A stretch of DNA of 64,000 nt from Nocardioides sp. PD653-B2 (GTDB taxonomy: Bacteria; Actinomycetota; Actinomycetes; Propionibacteriales; Nocardioidaceae), in assembly GCF_002117935.1 (NCBI RefSeq), contig NZ_BDJE01000017.1, positions 124,001 to 188,000 on the forward strand. The letters are read 5' to 3'. How positions within the stretch are numbered: position 1 is the stretch's first letter; every line of letters starts with the position of its first letter. Position numbers and translations under genes: made by a program. Below, piece by piece: positions 18,461-29,443 of this stretch. The notes beneath the pieces were generated by a model. That model had not been told where the DNA came from. It ran no database searches and worked only from the letters and a program-made list of their open reading frames with translations.

Positions 18461-19506
18461 ATGACCACACCGTTCCTCTCTGTCCGGGACCTGAAGGTCC
18501 ACTTCCCGACACCCGACGGCATCGTGAAGGCGACCGACGGGTTGTCCTTCACGCTCGAGAAGGGCAAGACGATCGGGATCGTCGGCGAGTCCGGCTCCGG
18601 CAAGTCCGTGTCGAGCTCGGCCATCCTCGGCCTGCACCGGCACACCAACGCAATCGTGAGCGGCGAGATCCTGCTCGACGGCGTCGACCTGCTGAAGATC
18701 AGCGACGAGGACATGCGCCGCAAGCGCGGCGCCGACGTCGCGATGATCTTCCAGGACCCGCTCTCGGCGATGCACCCCTACTACACCGTCGGCAGCCAGA
18801 TCGCTGAGGCCTACCGGGTGCACCACGACGTCTCGAGGAAGAAGGCGAAGGCGCGCGCGGTCGAGATGCTCGACCGGGTCGGCATCCCTCAGCCCGACCA
18901 CCGGGTCGACGACTACCCGCACCAGTTCTCGGGCGGTATGCGGCAGCGCGCCATGATCGCCATGGCACTGATCAACAACCCGAGCCTGCTCATCGCGGAC
19001 GAGCCGACGACGGCGCTCGACGTCACCGTCCAGGCACAGATCCTCGACCTGCTCCAGGACCTGCAGCGCGACTTCGACGCCGCCGTCATCATGATCACCC
19101 ACGACCTCGGCGTCATCGCCGAGATGGCCGACGACGTCCTGGTGATGTACGCCGGCCGCGCCGTCGAGTACGGCGCCGGCAAGGAGATCCTGACGCATCC
19201 GGAGATGCCCTACACCTGGGGCCTGCTCTCGAGCGTGCCCGACGTGGCCGGTGACACGAGCGCCAAGCTCATCCCGATCCCGGGCAACCCGCCCAGCCTC
19301 CTCACCCCGCCTCCCGGCTGCGCCTTCAACCCGCGCTGCACGCACAAGGACAAGGTGCCGGGCGACCTGTGCACGACCGTGCTGCCCGACCTCGTCCCGG
19401 GGGTCCGCTCGGAGACGCACCTCAAGCGGTGCCACCTGGCCAACCCCGACGCCATCTACGAACAAGAAATCCTGCCGGAGATCCTGCCGGAGCTGGTGGA
19501 GGAACG

Positions 19507-19510
<4 letters not shown>
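18461..19510 (+). CDS. Peptide ABC transporter ATP-binding protein (DppD/OppD type)
   Basis: The 349-aa ATPase powers the peptide importer. Walker A G-E-S-G-S-G-K-S is near residue 42, the signature F-S-G-G-M-R-Q-R near 155, and Walker [13 protein letters not shown] near 176. The C-terminal oligopeptide-transporter extension has P-G-C-A-F-N-P-R-C and a later Cys, residues that in some homologues hold an iron-sulfur cluster. The ATG at this position matches family length; the longer upstream frame overlaps the permease. It overlaps the next gene by four bases. Confidence 0.94.
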
Positions 19511-20775
<1,265 letters not shown>

Positions 20776-20780
20776 GCTGC

Positions 20781-20806
20781 CCCGGTCCGAGCGTGCGAGG
20801 ACCGGG
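20781..20806 (+). terminator. Hairpin terminator after the peptide transporter operon
   Basis: CCCGGTCC (20781-20788) and GGACCGGG (20799-20806) form a perfect 8-bp stem with a 10-base loop, five bases after the last ATPase stop. Confidence 0.6.
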
Positions 20807-20818
20807 ATCCAGCAGCCA

Positions 20819-20881
20819 GGTCGAGTAGCCGCGCGAGCGACGGGTCTCGATACGCTCGCTAGCGCTCGCTACTCGACCACC
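20819..20881 (-). repeat. Palindromic intergenic repeat, copy 1
   Basis: GGTCGAGTAG (20819-20828) and CTACTCGACC (20869-20878) are perfect 10-base inverted arms. Inside is GGTCTCGATACG (20843-20854), the reverse complement of the end of the neighbouring copy. The core element on the minus strand is GGTGGTCGAG...CGTATCGAGACC. The same end sequences occur inside pyrD. Confidence 0.75.
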
Positions 20882-20896
20882 GATCACGTGGTAGTC

Positions 20897-20940
20897 GTTG
20901 GTCGAGTAGCCGCCGAGGAACGAGGCGGCGTATCGAGACC
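20897..20940 (+). repeat. Palindromic intergenic repeat, copy 2
   Basis: The element opens with TTGGTCGAGTAG and closes with CGTATCGAGACC (20929-20940), facing copy 1. It ends 21 bases before the rarA ATG. The middle is GC-rich and differs between copies, as expected for short non-autonomous repeats. Confidence 0.75.
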
Positions 20941-20961
20941 TCTCGAGCGACGAAGGTTGGC

Positions 20962-22323
<1,362 letters not shown>

Positions 22324-22344
22324 CGGACCCGCCACGGGTGGTCG

Positions 22345-22673
22345 AACCACCGACACGCCGCGGTGTCGGTGGTGGTTTCGAGGCTCGGGCCTGGCGGCCC
22401 TCACACCTCAACCACCGACACGCCGCGGTGTCGGTGGTGGTTTCGAGGCTCGGGCCTGGCGGCCCTCGCACCTCAACCACCGACACGCCGCGGTGTCGGT
22501 GGTGGTTTCGAGGCTCGGGCCTGGCGGCCCTCGCACCTCAACCACCGACACGCCGCGGTGCGGGTGGTTTCGAGGCGCGGGCCCGGCGGCCCTCGCACCT
22601 CAACCACCGACACGCCCTGGTGTCGGTGGTGGTTTCGAGGCCCGGGCCTGGCGGCCCTCGCACCTCAACCACC
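22345..22673 (+). repeat. Tandem array of five 65-bp palindromic units
   Basis: Five head-to-tail units start at 22345, 22410, 22475, 22540 and 22602 (lengths 65, 65, 65, 62, 65), followed by a 7-base partial unit. Units 1 to 3 are nearly identical; unit 4 has a 3-base deletion and several changes, unit 5 a few changes. Each unit holds a perfect 10-bp inverted repeat (CCACCGACAC / GTGTCGGTGG, 6-base loop), then GGTTTCGAGG and CCTCGCACCTCAACC, the ends of the GGTTGAGG...CTCGAAACC repeat type. This fills almost all of the 377-base gap between rarA and the next gene. There are no spacers, so it is not a CRISPR array. Confidence 0.9.
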
Positions 22674-22700
22674 AAAGCCCCCGCGATAGGGTCGGTCACT

Positions 22701-23216
22701 GTGCAGGACTGGATCGTGCCCGTGGCTGCGGGGGTGCTGGCGCTCGTGGCGCTCGCCCTCGGCATCGCCCTGCTCGGGGCCCGGTCCCGCACCGACCGCG
22801 CGGTGCGCGAGGCCCGGGCCGAGACGGCCGACCTGCGCGCCCAGCTCGACGCGCTGGAGCTGCGGCTGAGCCGCCCGGCGGCTCCGCGGACCCCGGTCGA
22901 CGCCGAGTTCGTGATCACCCACCTCGGCACCGACGAGGCCGAGGAGCTGGAGCGACCGGCGCCCGAGGTCGGCTCGGCGCTGTTCGCCGACCTCCTGCTC
23001 CGCGAGACGGTGGTCAAGGCCGCCGCGCTCGCCCACGGCGTACGTCGCGCCCTCGACCCCGAGACGCGCAACCGGATCCGCTTCGAGATGAAGCGTGAGG
23101 TCAAGCGCGCCCGCAAGCAGCGGCGCGCCGAGACCCGGCGGGCGCGGCGCGAGTGGGAGGCCCGCCGGCGCTCCGCCCTCGACCCCACCCTGGGCGAGGA
23201 AGGCACCGCCGCATGA
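22701..23216 (+). CDS. Hypothetical membrane-anchored protein with basic C-terminus
   Basis: I do not recognise a family for this 171-aa protein. An N-terminal membrane helix (about residues 6-27) is followed by a short coiled coil (about 30-60), a Pro/Glu-rich middle part, and a very basic helical C-terminal half (about 110-155, rich in Arg and Lys). The GTG is chosen because a -10-like TAGGGT lies eight bases before it and the hydrophobic start follows directly; a longer frame upstream reads through the repeat array. Its stop overlaps the next ATG. The position before alaS resembles a conserved actinobacterial cluster of small membrane proteins. Confidence 0.75.
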   Translation: MQDWIVPVAAGVLALVALALGIALLGARSRTDRAVREARAETADLRAQLDALELRLSRPAAPRTPVDAEFVITHLGTDEAEELERPAPEVGSALFADLLLRETVVKAAALAHGVRRALDPETRNRIRFEMKREVKRARKQRRAETRRARREWEARRRSALDPTLGEEGTAA

Positions 23217-23509
23217 GGCGGGGCCTCTGGTTCGTGGCCGGGGCGGGGGCCGGAATCTACGCGATGGTCCGCGGGCGCCGCGCCGCCGAGGCGCTCACCG
23301 TCGACGGCCTCAGGGACCGTGCCGGTGCGCTCGGCGTCGGCGCGCGGATGTTCCGTGACGAGGTCGCGCAGGGCCGGAGCGAGAAGGAATCGCAGTTGCG
23401 CGAGAGGCTCGGACTCGTGCCTCATGGCAGACCAGAGCTCGAGGGCGGACGGCACAAGGCCGTCGACCCGCCCACACCCCAGGAACACGACGAGGAAGGC
23501 AGCACCTGA
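23213..23509 (+). CDS. Small membrane protein, DUF6167-like, upstream of alaS
   Basis: The 98-aa product has one N-terminal membrane segment (about residues 4-20, W-F-V-A-G-A-G-A-G-I-Y-A-M) followed by R-G-R-R-A-A-E and an amphipathic helix, with a disordered acidic end. This matches the small proteins called DUF6167 that sit directly upstream of alaS in many actinobacteria; the family call is from memory of context and pattern. It is linked by ATGA to the gene before it and by TGATG to alaS. Function unknown. Confidence 0.75.
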   Translation: MRRGLWFVAGAGAGIYAMVRGRRAAEALTVDGLRDRAGALGVGARMFRDEVAQGRSEKESQLRERLGLVPHGRPELEGGRHKAVDPPTPQEHDEEGST

Positions 23510-26208
23510 TGGACACCGCGGAGATTCGCCGGCGGTTCCTCGCGCACTTCGAGCGCGACGGCCACACCCCGGTGCCCTCGGCATCACTGCTGCTCGACGA
23601 TCCGAACCTGCTGTTCGTCAACGCCGGCATGGTGCCGTTCAAGCCGTACTTCCTCGGCCAGGAGACCCCGCCGTACGACCGCGCCACCAGCGTGCAGAAG
23701 TGCGTGCGCACGGCCGACATCGAGGACGTCGGCAAGACCACGCGGCACAACACGTTCTTCGAGATGTGCGGCAACTTCTCCTTCGGCGACTACTTCAAGG
23801 AGCACGCGATCGAGCTCGCCTGGGAGCTCGTCACCAGGCCCCAGGCCGACGGCGGCTGGGGCCTCGAGGAGAGCAGGCTCTACCCGAGTGTGTACGACGA
23901 GGACGCCGAGGCGGTGGAGCTCTGGAAGAAGGTCACCGGCCTGCCCGACGAGCGCATCCTGCGGCTGGGCAAGAAGGAGAACTACTGGTCGATGGGCGTG
24001 CCCGGCCCGGGTGGTCCGTGCTCGGAGATCCTCTACGACCGGGGCCCGGCGTACGGCCCGGACTTCGACCCGACGAAGCTCGGCCCGGACATGCCCGTCG
24101 AGCTCGAGGACCGGCTCCTGGAGATCTGGAACCTCGTCTTCATGCAGGACGAGCTGAGCGCGGTCCGGTCCAAGGCCGACTTCGACATCTCCGGCTCGCT
24201 GCCGAAGAAGAACATCGACACCGGCATGGGCCTCGAGCGGGTGGCGTTCCTCCTGCAGGGCAAGGAGAACAACTACGAGATCGACGTCCTCTACCCTGTC
24301 ATCACCCGGGCCGAGGAGCTCACCGGTCGCCGCTACGGTGCCGACCACCAGGACGACGTGCGGTTCCGGGTGGTCACCGACCACGTCCGCAGCTCGATGA
24401 TGCTGATCGCGGACGGCGTGACCCCCGGCAACGAGGCGCGCGGCTACGTGCTGCGCCGGCTGCTGCGGCGGGCGGTCCGCTCGATGCGGCTGCTCGGCTA
24501 CGACAACCCGGCGCTGCCCGAGCTGCTCCCGATCAGCCGCGACAAGATGGGCGAGACCTACACCGACCTGCACACCGACTGGGACCGGATCTCGCGGGTC
24601 GCGTACGCCGAGGAGGAGGCGTTCCGCAAGACGCTCCAGGCGGGCACCCAGATCTTCGACCTCGCGGCGCAGGACGTGAAGAAGTCCGGCAGCACCACGC
24701 TGTCGGGCGACCAGGCGTTCTCCCTCCACGACACCTACGGCTTCCCGTTCGACCTGACGCTGGAGATGGCGTCCGAGGCGGGCCTGGCGGTCGACGAGGC
24801 GGGCTTCCGGGCGTTGATGTCCGAGCAGCGCGAGCGGGCCAAGGCGGACGCGCGAAGCAAGCGCGGCCAGCACGCCGACACCGGTGTCTACCGGGCCGTC
24901 CTCGACGAGCACGGCCCGACCGACTGGCGCGCCTACGAGACTCTCGAGACCGAGTCGAACGCGCTCGCGCTGCTCGTCGGGGGAGCGCCGGTGGCATCGC
25001 TCGCCGACGGCGAGGTCGGCGAGCTGATCCTCGACCGGACCCCGTTCTACGCCGAGTCCGGCGGCCAGGCGGCCGACGCGGGCACCATCGAGTTCGACGG
25101 CGGCCGGCTCGAGGTGCTCGACGTCCAGCGCCCGGTGCGCGGCCTCGTCGTCCACCAGGTCCGGGTCGTCGACGGCGAGTTCACCCCCGGTCGCGTGCTG
25201 CACGCGCGGGTCGACCCCGACTGGCGCACCGGCGCCCGCCAGGCCCACTCCGGCACCCACGTCGTGCACGCCGCGCTGCGCGAGGTGCTCGGCCCCTCCG
25301 CCCTGCAGTCCGGCTCCTACAACCGCCCGGGCTACCTGCGTCTCGACTTCGGCTGGACCACCGGCCTGTCGCCGGAGCAGGTGCGCGACATCGAGCAGGT
25401 CTCCAACCAGGCGCTGCGGGCCGACCTGCCCGTCGGCTGGCAGTACATGACGCTCCCCGAGGCGCGGGACTGGGGCGCGATCGCGCTGTTCGGCGAGACG
25501 TACGACGACCAGAAGGTGCGCGTCGTCGAGATCGGCGGCCCCTGGTCGCGCGAGCTCTGCGGCGGCACCCACGTCGACCACTCCTCCCAGATCGGCACGA
25601 TCGTGGTGACCGGCGAGGCGTCGGTCGGCTCCGGCAACCGGCGGATCGAGGCCTTCACGGGCGTGGAGGGCTTCGCCTACCTGGCCCACGAGCGGGACGT
25701 CGTCGCGCAGCTGACCGGCCTCCTGAAGACCCAGCCCGACGACCTCGTCGGGCGGGTGGGTGACCTGGTCGAGCGGCTTCGTGCGGCGGAGAAGGAGATC
25801 GAGAAGGCCCGGGTCGGCCAGGTCCTGGCCGCGGCCGGCCAGCTCGCGTCCGGTGCGACGAAGGTCGGCCCGGTCAACGTGGTCGCGCACCGCGCCGACG
25901 GCGCGGGAGGCGGCGACGTCCGCACGCTCGCGCTCGACGTCCGTGGCCGGCTGCCGCAGGGCGAGCCGGGCGTGGTGGTCGTGCTCGGCGCCGCGGACGG
26001 CAAGGTCGCGGTCGTCGCGGCCGTCAACGACGAGGCGCGGGCCCGCGGTCTCAGCGCCAACGACCTGGTCCGGGCCGTGGGTCCGCTGGTCGGCGGCAAG
26101 GGTGGCGGCAAGGACGACGTCGCCCAGGGTGGCGGCACCGACACCTCGCGGATCGACGAGGCGGTGGCCCTGGTCATCGCCGAGGTCGGCCGGGTGGCGG
26201 GGGCCTGA
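23509..26208 (+). CDS. alaS: Alanyl-tRNA synthetase
   Basis: AlaRS (899 aa) charges tRNA-Ala and edits mischarged Ser and Gly. The class II core begins I-R-R-R-F-L-A-H-F-E-R-D-G-H and includes F-F-E-M-C-G-N-F-S-F-G-D-Y-F-K. The editing domain carries Q-A-H-S-G-T-H-V-V-H-A-A-L and the downstream zinc ligands E-L-C-G-G-T-H-V. The C-terminal C-Ala domain ends the protein after a coiled coil. All catalytic and editing motifs are intact. Confidence 0.97.
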   Translation: MDTAEIRRRFLAHFERDGHTPVPSASLLLDDPNLLFVNAGMVPFKPYFLGQETPPYDRATSVQKCVRTADIEDVGKTTRHNTFFEMCGNFSFGDYFKEHAIELAWELVTRPQADGGWGLEESRLYPSVYDEDAEAVELWKKVTGLPDERILRLGKKENYWSMGVPGPGGPCSEILYDRGPAYGPDFDPTKLGPDMPVELEDRLLEIWNLVFMQDELSAVRSKADFDISGSLPKKNIDTGMGLERVAFLLQGKENNYEIDVLYPVITRAEELTGRRYGADHQDDVRFRVVTDHVRSSMMLIADGVTPGNEARGYVLRRLLRRAVRSMRLLGYDNPALPELLPISRDKMGETYTDLHTDWDRISRVAYAEEEAFRKTLQAGTQIFDLAAQDVKKSGSTTLSGDQAFSLHDTYGFPFDLTLEMASEAGLAVDEAGFRALMSEQRERAKADARSKRGQHADTGVYRAVLDEHGPTDWRAYETLETESNALALLVGGAPVASLADGEVGELILDRTPFYAESGGQAADAGTIEFDGGRLEVLDVQRPVRGLVVHQVRVVDGEFTPGRVLHARVDPDWRTGARQAHSGTHVVHAALREVLGPSALQSGSYNRPGYLRLDFGWTTGLSPEQVRDIEQVSNQALRADLPVGWQYMTLPEARDWGAIALFGETYDDQKVRVVEIGGPWSRELCGGTHVDHSSQIGTIVVTGEASVGSGNRRIEAFTGVEGFAYLAHERDVVAQLTGLLKTQPDDLVGRVGDLVERLRAAEKEIEKARVGQVLAAAGQLASGATKVGPVNVVAHRADGAGGGDVRTLALDVRGRLPQGEPGVVVVLGAADGKVAVVAAVNDEARARGLSANDLVRAVGPLVGGKGGGKDDVAQGGGTDTSRIDEAVALVIAEVGRVAGA

Positions 26209-26213
26209 GGCCG

Positions 26214-26681
26214 TTGAGGCCCGGCGTACGTCTCGGCATCGACCCCGGGGACGCCCGCATCGGCGTCGCGCGCAGCGACCCGTCGGGCTTCCTGGCGACG
26301 CCCGTCGAGACGGTACGCCGCGGCAAGGGCGACCTGGCTCGGATCGCCGCGATCCTGGCGGCGGAGGCGGCCGAGGCGACGGTCGTGGAGGTGGTCGTCG
26401 GGCTGCCCCGGTCGCTCTCCGGAGGGGAGGGCCCCGCGGCGGTGAAGGTGCGTGACTTCGCCGCCGGCCTGGCCCGTCGGGTGGCCCCGGTGCCGGTGCG
26501 GCTGGTCGATGAGCGGATGACCACGGTTTCGGCCGAGGCTATGCTTCGCGACCGAGGCCGCAAGGGGGGCAAGCGGCGTGCCGTGGTCGACCAGGCAGCA
26601 GCCGTCCTCATCCTGCAGCACGCACTGGACACCGAACGCGCGACGGGTGCCGCGCCGGGTGAGATCGTCGAGGAGACGTAG
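26214..26681 (+). CDS. ruvX: Putative pre-16S rRNA nuclease / Holliday junction resolvase-like RuvX
   Basis: The 155-aa protein has an RNase H-like fold start, L-G-I-D-P-G-D-A-R-I-G-V-A, then V-V-G-L-P-R-S-L-S-G and L-V-D-E-R-M-T-T, and a final Asp in V-V-D-Q-A-A-A-V-L-I-L. These are the acidic catalytic positions of YqgF/RuvX, implicated in 16S rRNA 5'-end maturation. A TTG start lies five bases after alaS; the alaS-ruvX-mltG-aroE order is conserved in actinobacteria. Confidence 0.92.
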   Translation: MRPGVRLGIDPGDARIGVARSDPSGFLATPVETVRRGKGDLARIAAILAAEAAEATVVEVVVGLPRSLSGGEGPAAVKVRDFAAGLARRVAPVPVRLVDERMTTVSAEAMLRDRGRKGGKRRAVVDQAAAVLILQHALDTERATGAAPGEIVEET

Positions 26682-27872
26682 ATGAGCGACGAGTACGACG
26701 ACGCCGACCACCCGGTGCTGGGCTCCGACGATCCTGCGGCCGAGCCGAGCTACGAGCCCGGCGGCCGCCGTCGGGCCCGGCGACGCAGCAGCGTGCCCGG
26801 CTGCCTGGCCGTCCTCGTCGCGCTCGCCGTCGTCGTCGGCGGCCTCTACTTCGGGGTCACGAAGGGCATCGACGCCATCAAGGACCAGTTCGACTCGGCC
26901 GAGGACTACCCGGGCCCCGGGTCCGGCAAGGTGACGTTCGAGGTCCACCGCGGCGACACCGCCGCGATCATGGGCCGCAACCTGAAGGCGGCCGGCGTCG
27001 TCGCGTCGGTCGACGCGTTCATCTCGGCCGCGAGCGCCAACCCGGACTCATCGAAGATCCAGGCCGGCTTCTTCGCGCTGAAGAAGGAGATGGCCGCCGC
27101 CGACGTTGTCGACATCCTCGTCGACCCCGACAACATCGTGAAGGACACGGTGACCATCCCCGAGGGCCTGCGGGTGGTCGAGATCGTGGCGATCCTCGCC
27201 GCCGAGACGGACTTCTCGAAGAGGGCCTTCGAGAAGGTCCTCGACGACCCCGACCAGCTCGGGCTTCCCGACTTCGCGGACGGCAACCCCGAGGGCTACC
27301 TCTTCCCCGCGACCTACGACTTCCCTCCGGGCGCCACCCCGAAGGACATGCTCACGGCGATGGTCACCCGGTGGCAGCAGGCCGCCGACGACGCGGACCT
27401 CGAGAACGCCGCGGCCGACCTCGGCTACACCCCGGCCGAGCTGATGACGGTCGCGAGCCTGGTCCAGTCGGAGGGTCGCGGCGCAGACATGCCCAAGATC
27501 GCCCGGGTCATCTACAACCGCCTCGAGAACCCCGACAACGGGGTCACCAACGGGCTGCTGCAGATCGACGCGACGGTCAACTACGCGCTCAACCGCTCGA
27601 CGATCGCGCGGCTCACGCAGGACGAGATCGACTCGGTCGCGGACTCGCCGTACAACACCTACACGCAGCCGGGCCTGCCGCCGACGCCGATCGAGGCACC
27701 CGGCGACGACGCGATCGCCGCGGCGTCGCACCCCGCCGACGGCGACTGGCTGTTCTACGTGACGGTCAACCTCAAGACCGGCCTCACGAAGTTCACCGCG
27801 TCGTACGACGAGTTCCTGGGCTTCAGGCGCGAGCTCGACGAGTACTGCGCGACCCAGTCCGACCGCTGCTGA
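26682..27872 (+). CDS. mltG: Endolytic transglycosylase MltG
   Basis: MltG (396 aa) cleaves nascent peptidoglycan strands and ends glycan elongation. An acidic and then Arg-rich cytoplasmic N-terminus is followed by one membrane helix (about residues 43-62). The extracytoplasmic part has a LysM-like region and the YceG domain, with the catalytic Glu in A-S-L-V-Q-S-E-G and the conserved K-I-A-R-V-I-Y-N-R-L, then Y-N-T-Y-T-Q-P-G-L-P-P-T-P-I. The ATG follows the ruvX stop with no gap. Confidence 0.94.
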   Translation: MSDEYDDADHPVLGSDDPAAEPSYEPGGRRRARRRSSVPGCLAVLVALAVVVGGLYFGVTKGIDAIKDQFDSAEDYPGPGSGKVTFEVHRGDTAAIMGRNLKAAGVVASVDAFISAASANPDSSKIQAGFFALKKEMAAADVVDILVDPDNIVKDTVTIPEGLRVVEIVAILAAETDFSKRAFEKVLDDPDQLGLPDFADGNPEGYLFPATYDFPPGATPKDMLTAMVTRWQQAADDADLENAAADLGYTPAELMTVASLVQSEGRGADMPKIARVIYNRLENPDNGVTNGLLQIDATVNYALNRSTIARLTQDEIDSVADSPYNTYTQPGLPPTPIEAPGDDAIAAASHPADGDWLFYVTVNLKTGLTKFTASYDEFLGFRRELDEYCATQSDRC

Positions 27873-27877
27873 CCGCG

Positions 27878-28693
27878 ATGCGCTGCGCCGTCCTGGGGGA
27901 CCCGATAGCCCACTCCCTGTCACCGGTCCTGCACCGGGCGGGCTACGCCGCGACCGGTCTGGACTGGGCGTACGACGCCGTGCGCGTCCCCGAGGCGGAG
28001 TTCATCGGGTTCGTCCAGGGACTCGACGCGGGCTGGCGGGGCCTGTCGCTGACGATGCCGCTGAAGCGGAAGGCCCTGGAGCTGGGCGGGTCCGTGACGG
28101 CCCGCGCCGCCCTGACGGGCGCCGCCAACACCCTCGTGCTCGAGGACGGGGTGGTGGTGGTGGCGGACAACACCGACCTGCCGGGTGCCGCGGCGGCGGT
28201 CCGGGAGCGGTACGACGGTCCGGTGCGCGCCGCGACGGTGCTGGGCGGGGGAGCGACCGCCGCCTCGACCGGGTTGGCGATGGTCGAGCTGGGCGCGACG
28301 TCGGTCCGGCTGCTGGTGCGCACCCCCGACCGGGCGGCCGAGGCGGCGGCCGCGATCGCCGCACACCCCTCGGGTCCCGCGGTGGAGGTCGGCTCGCTGG
28401 TGGACGGCGCGGTGAGCGGGGACGTGGTCGTGTCGACCGTGCCGGCCGAGGCCCAGGACGCCGACCTCGTCGCCCGGTGCGCGGCGGTGCCGGTGGTGTT
28501 CGAGGTGATCTACGACCCCTGGCCCACGCCGTTGGCGTCGGGGGCCGCCGGGCGGGTGCTCGTGAGCGGCCTCGACCTGCTCGTGCACCAGGCGGTGCTC
28601 CAGTTCGAGCTCTTCACCGGGCTCCCCGGTCCGCTCGACGCCATGCGCGCGGCGGGCGAGGAGGCCCTGGCCGCACGCCGGGCGACTGGATGA
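27878..28693 (+). CDS. aroE: Shikimate dehydrogenase
   Basis: AroE (271 aa) reduces 3-dehydroshikimate to shikimate with NADPH. The substrate site is in V-L-G-D-P-I-A-H-S-L-S-P (residues 4-15) and the catalytic Lys in S-L-T-M-P-L-K-R-K-A. The nucleotide-binding loop is L-G-G-G-A-T-A-A-S-T. The late G-L-D-L-L-V-H-Q-A motif is present. The ATG five bases after mltG fits the family; the longer frame upstream overlaps mltG. Confidence 0.93.
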   Translation: MRCAVLGDPIAHSLSPVLHRAGYAATGLDWAYDAVRVPEAEFIGFVQGLDAGWRGLSLTMPLKRKALELGGSVTARAALTGAANTLVLEDGVVVVADNTDLPGAAAAVRERYDGPVRAATVLGGGATAASTGLAMVELGATSVRLLVRTPDRAAEAAAAIAAHPSGPAVEVGSLVDGAVSGDVVVSTVPAEAQDADLVARCAAVPVVFEVIYDPWPTPLASGAAGRVLVSGLDLLVHQAVLQFELFTGLPGPLDAMRAAGEEALAARRATG

Positions 28694-29403
28694 TCGGGAC
28701 CCCGATCTGGCTGATCGTGGCCGTGGTCCTCTGCGGCCTCGCCGGCCGGCAGGTGCCGACCCTGGTCGCCCGGATCCCGCAGCCCGAGCTCGACCCCGAC
28801 CTGCCACCGCGGCCGACGTACGCCGAGGTGGCCGCTCGCCCCGGACTCGCCCGGCGCTGCGGGCTCGCCTCCGCGCTGGCGGGCTGCCTGGTCAGCGCGA
28901 CCGTCGGGCTCGACTGGCCGCTGCTCTACCTGCTCCCGCTGGTGCCGATCGGCGTGGCGCTCGCCGTCGTCGACTGGCACACCCACCTGCTGCCGACCGT
29001 GGTGGTCTGGCCGACGCTCGCGGGCGTGGTCGGGCTCGCGGCGGTGGCGGCGCTGGCCGGCGGCGACCCGGAGGCGTTCGTCCGGGCGCTGCTCGGGATG
29101 GTCGCGGTCTTCGTCTTCTTCTACGCGCTGTGGTGGGTGCACCCGGCCGGCATGGGTTTCGGCGACGTCCGGCTCTCGGCGGTGCTGGGCTTCGCGCTGG
29201 GCTACCTCGGCTGGCCCGAGCTCGTGCTCGGCATCTACGGCGGCTTCCTGGTGTTCTCGGTGCCCGGGCTGGCGGTGGCCGTCGTCCGCCGGGACCGGGA
29301 GCTGCTCCGGGTCGCGTTCCCCTTCGGGCCGTTCCTGCTGGTCGGTGCCCTCGCCGGCCTCGTGCTCGGCGGCCCGCTGTGGAGCGGTCTCGTCGCAGGG
29401 TGA
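28690..29403 (+). CDS. A24 family prepilin peptidase
   Basis: This 237-aa polytopic protein resembles the protease part of type IV prepilin peptidases. Both catalytic Asp motifs are visible: A-V-V-D-W-H-T-H-L-L-P (first Asp, near residue 97) and G-M-G-F-G-D-V-R-L (GFGD, near 158). About seven hydrophobic segments are seen. It lacks the N-terminal methylase domain with CxxC pairs, as is usual in actinobacterial versions. The ATG overlaps the aroE stop. No pilin or pilus assembly gene lies in the window, so its substrates must be encoded elsewhere. Confidence 0.88.
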   Translation: MIGTPIWLIVAVVLCGLAGRQVPTLVARIPQPELDPDLPPRPTYAEVAARPGLARRCGLASALAGCLVSATVGLDWPLLYLLPLVPIGVALAVVDWHTHLLPTVVVWPTLAGVVGLAAVAALAGGDPEAFVRALLGMVAVFVFFYALWWVHPAGMGFGDVRLSAVLGFALGYLGWPELVLGIYGGFLVFSVPGLAVAVVRRDRELLRVAFPFGPFLLVGALAGLVLGGPLWSGLVAG

Positions 29404-29431
29404 CCCCATCTGGCCGCCCCGACCCTCGTGA

Positions 29432-29443
29432 AAGACTGGACCC
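29432..29443 (+). promoter_or_regulatory. Possible -10 for aroC with leaderless spacing
   Basis: AAGACT (29432-29437) ends six bases before the aroC ATG, the same spacing as TAGACT before rel, though the first base departs from TANNNT. There is no ribosome site between it and the ATG. Confidence 0.4.

Noticed and set aside
22345..22673. CRISPR array
   Set aside because: Units are joined head to tail with no unique spacers and there are no cas genes.
23584..25890. Minus-strand open frame of 768 codons opposite alaS
   Set aside because: Shadow of alaS; no domain pattern and no ribosome site.
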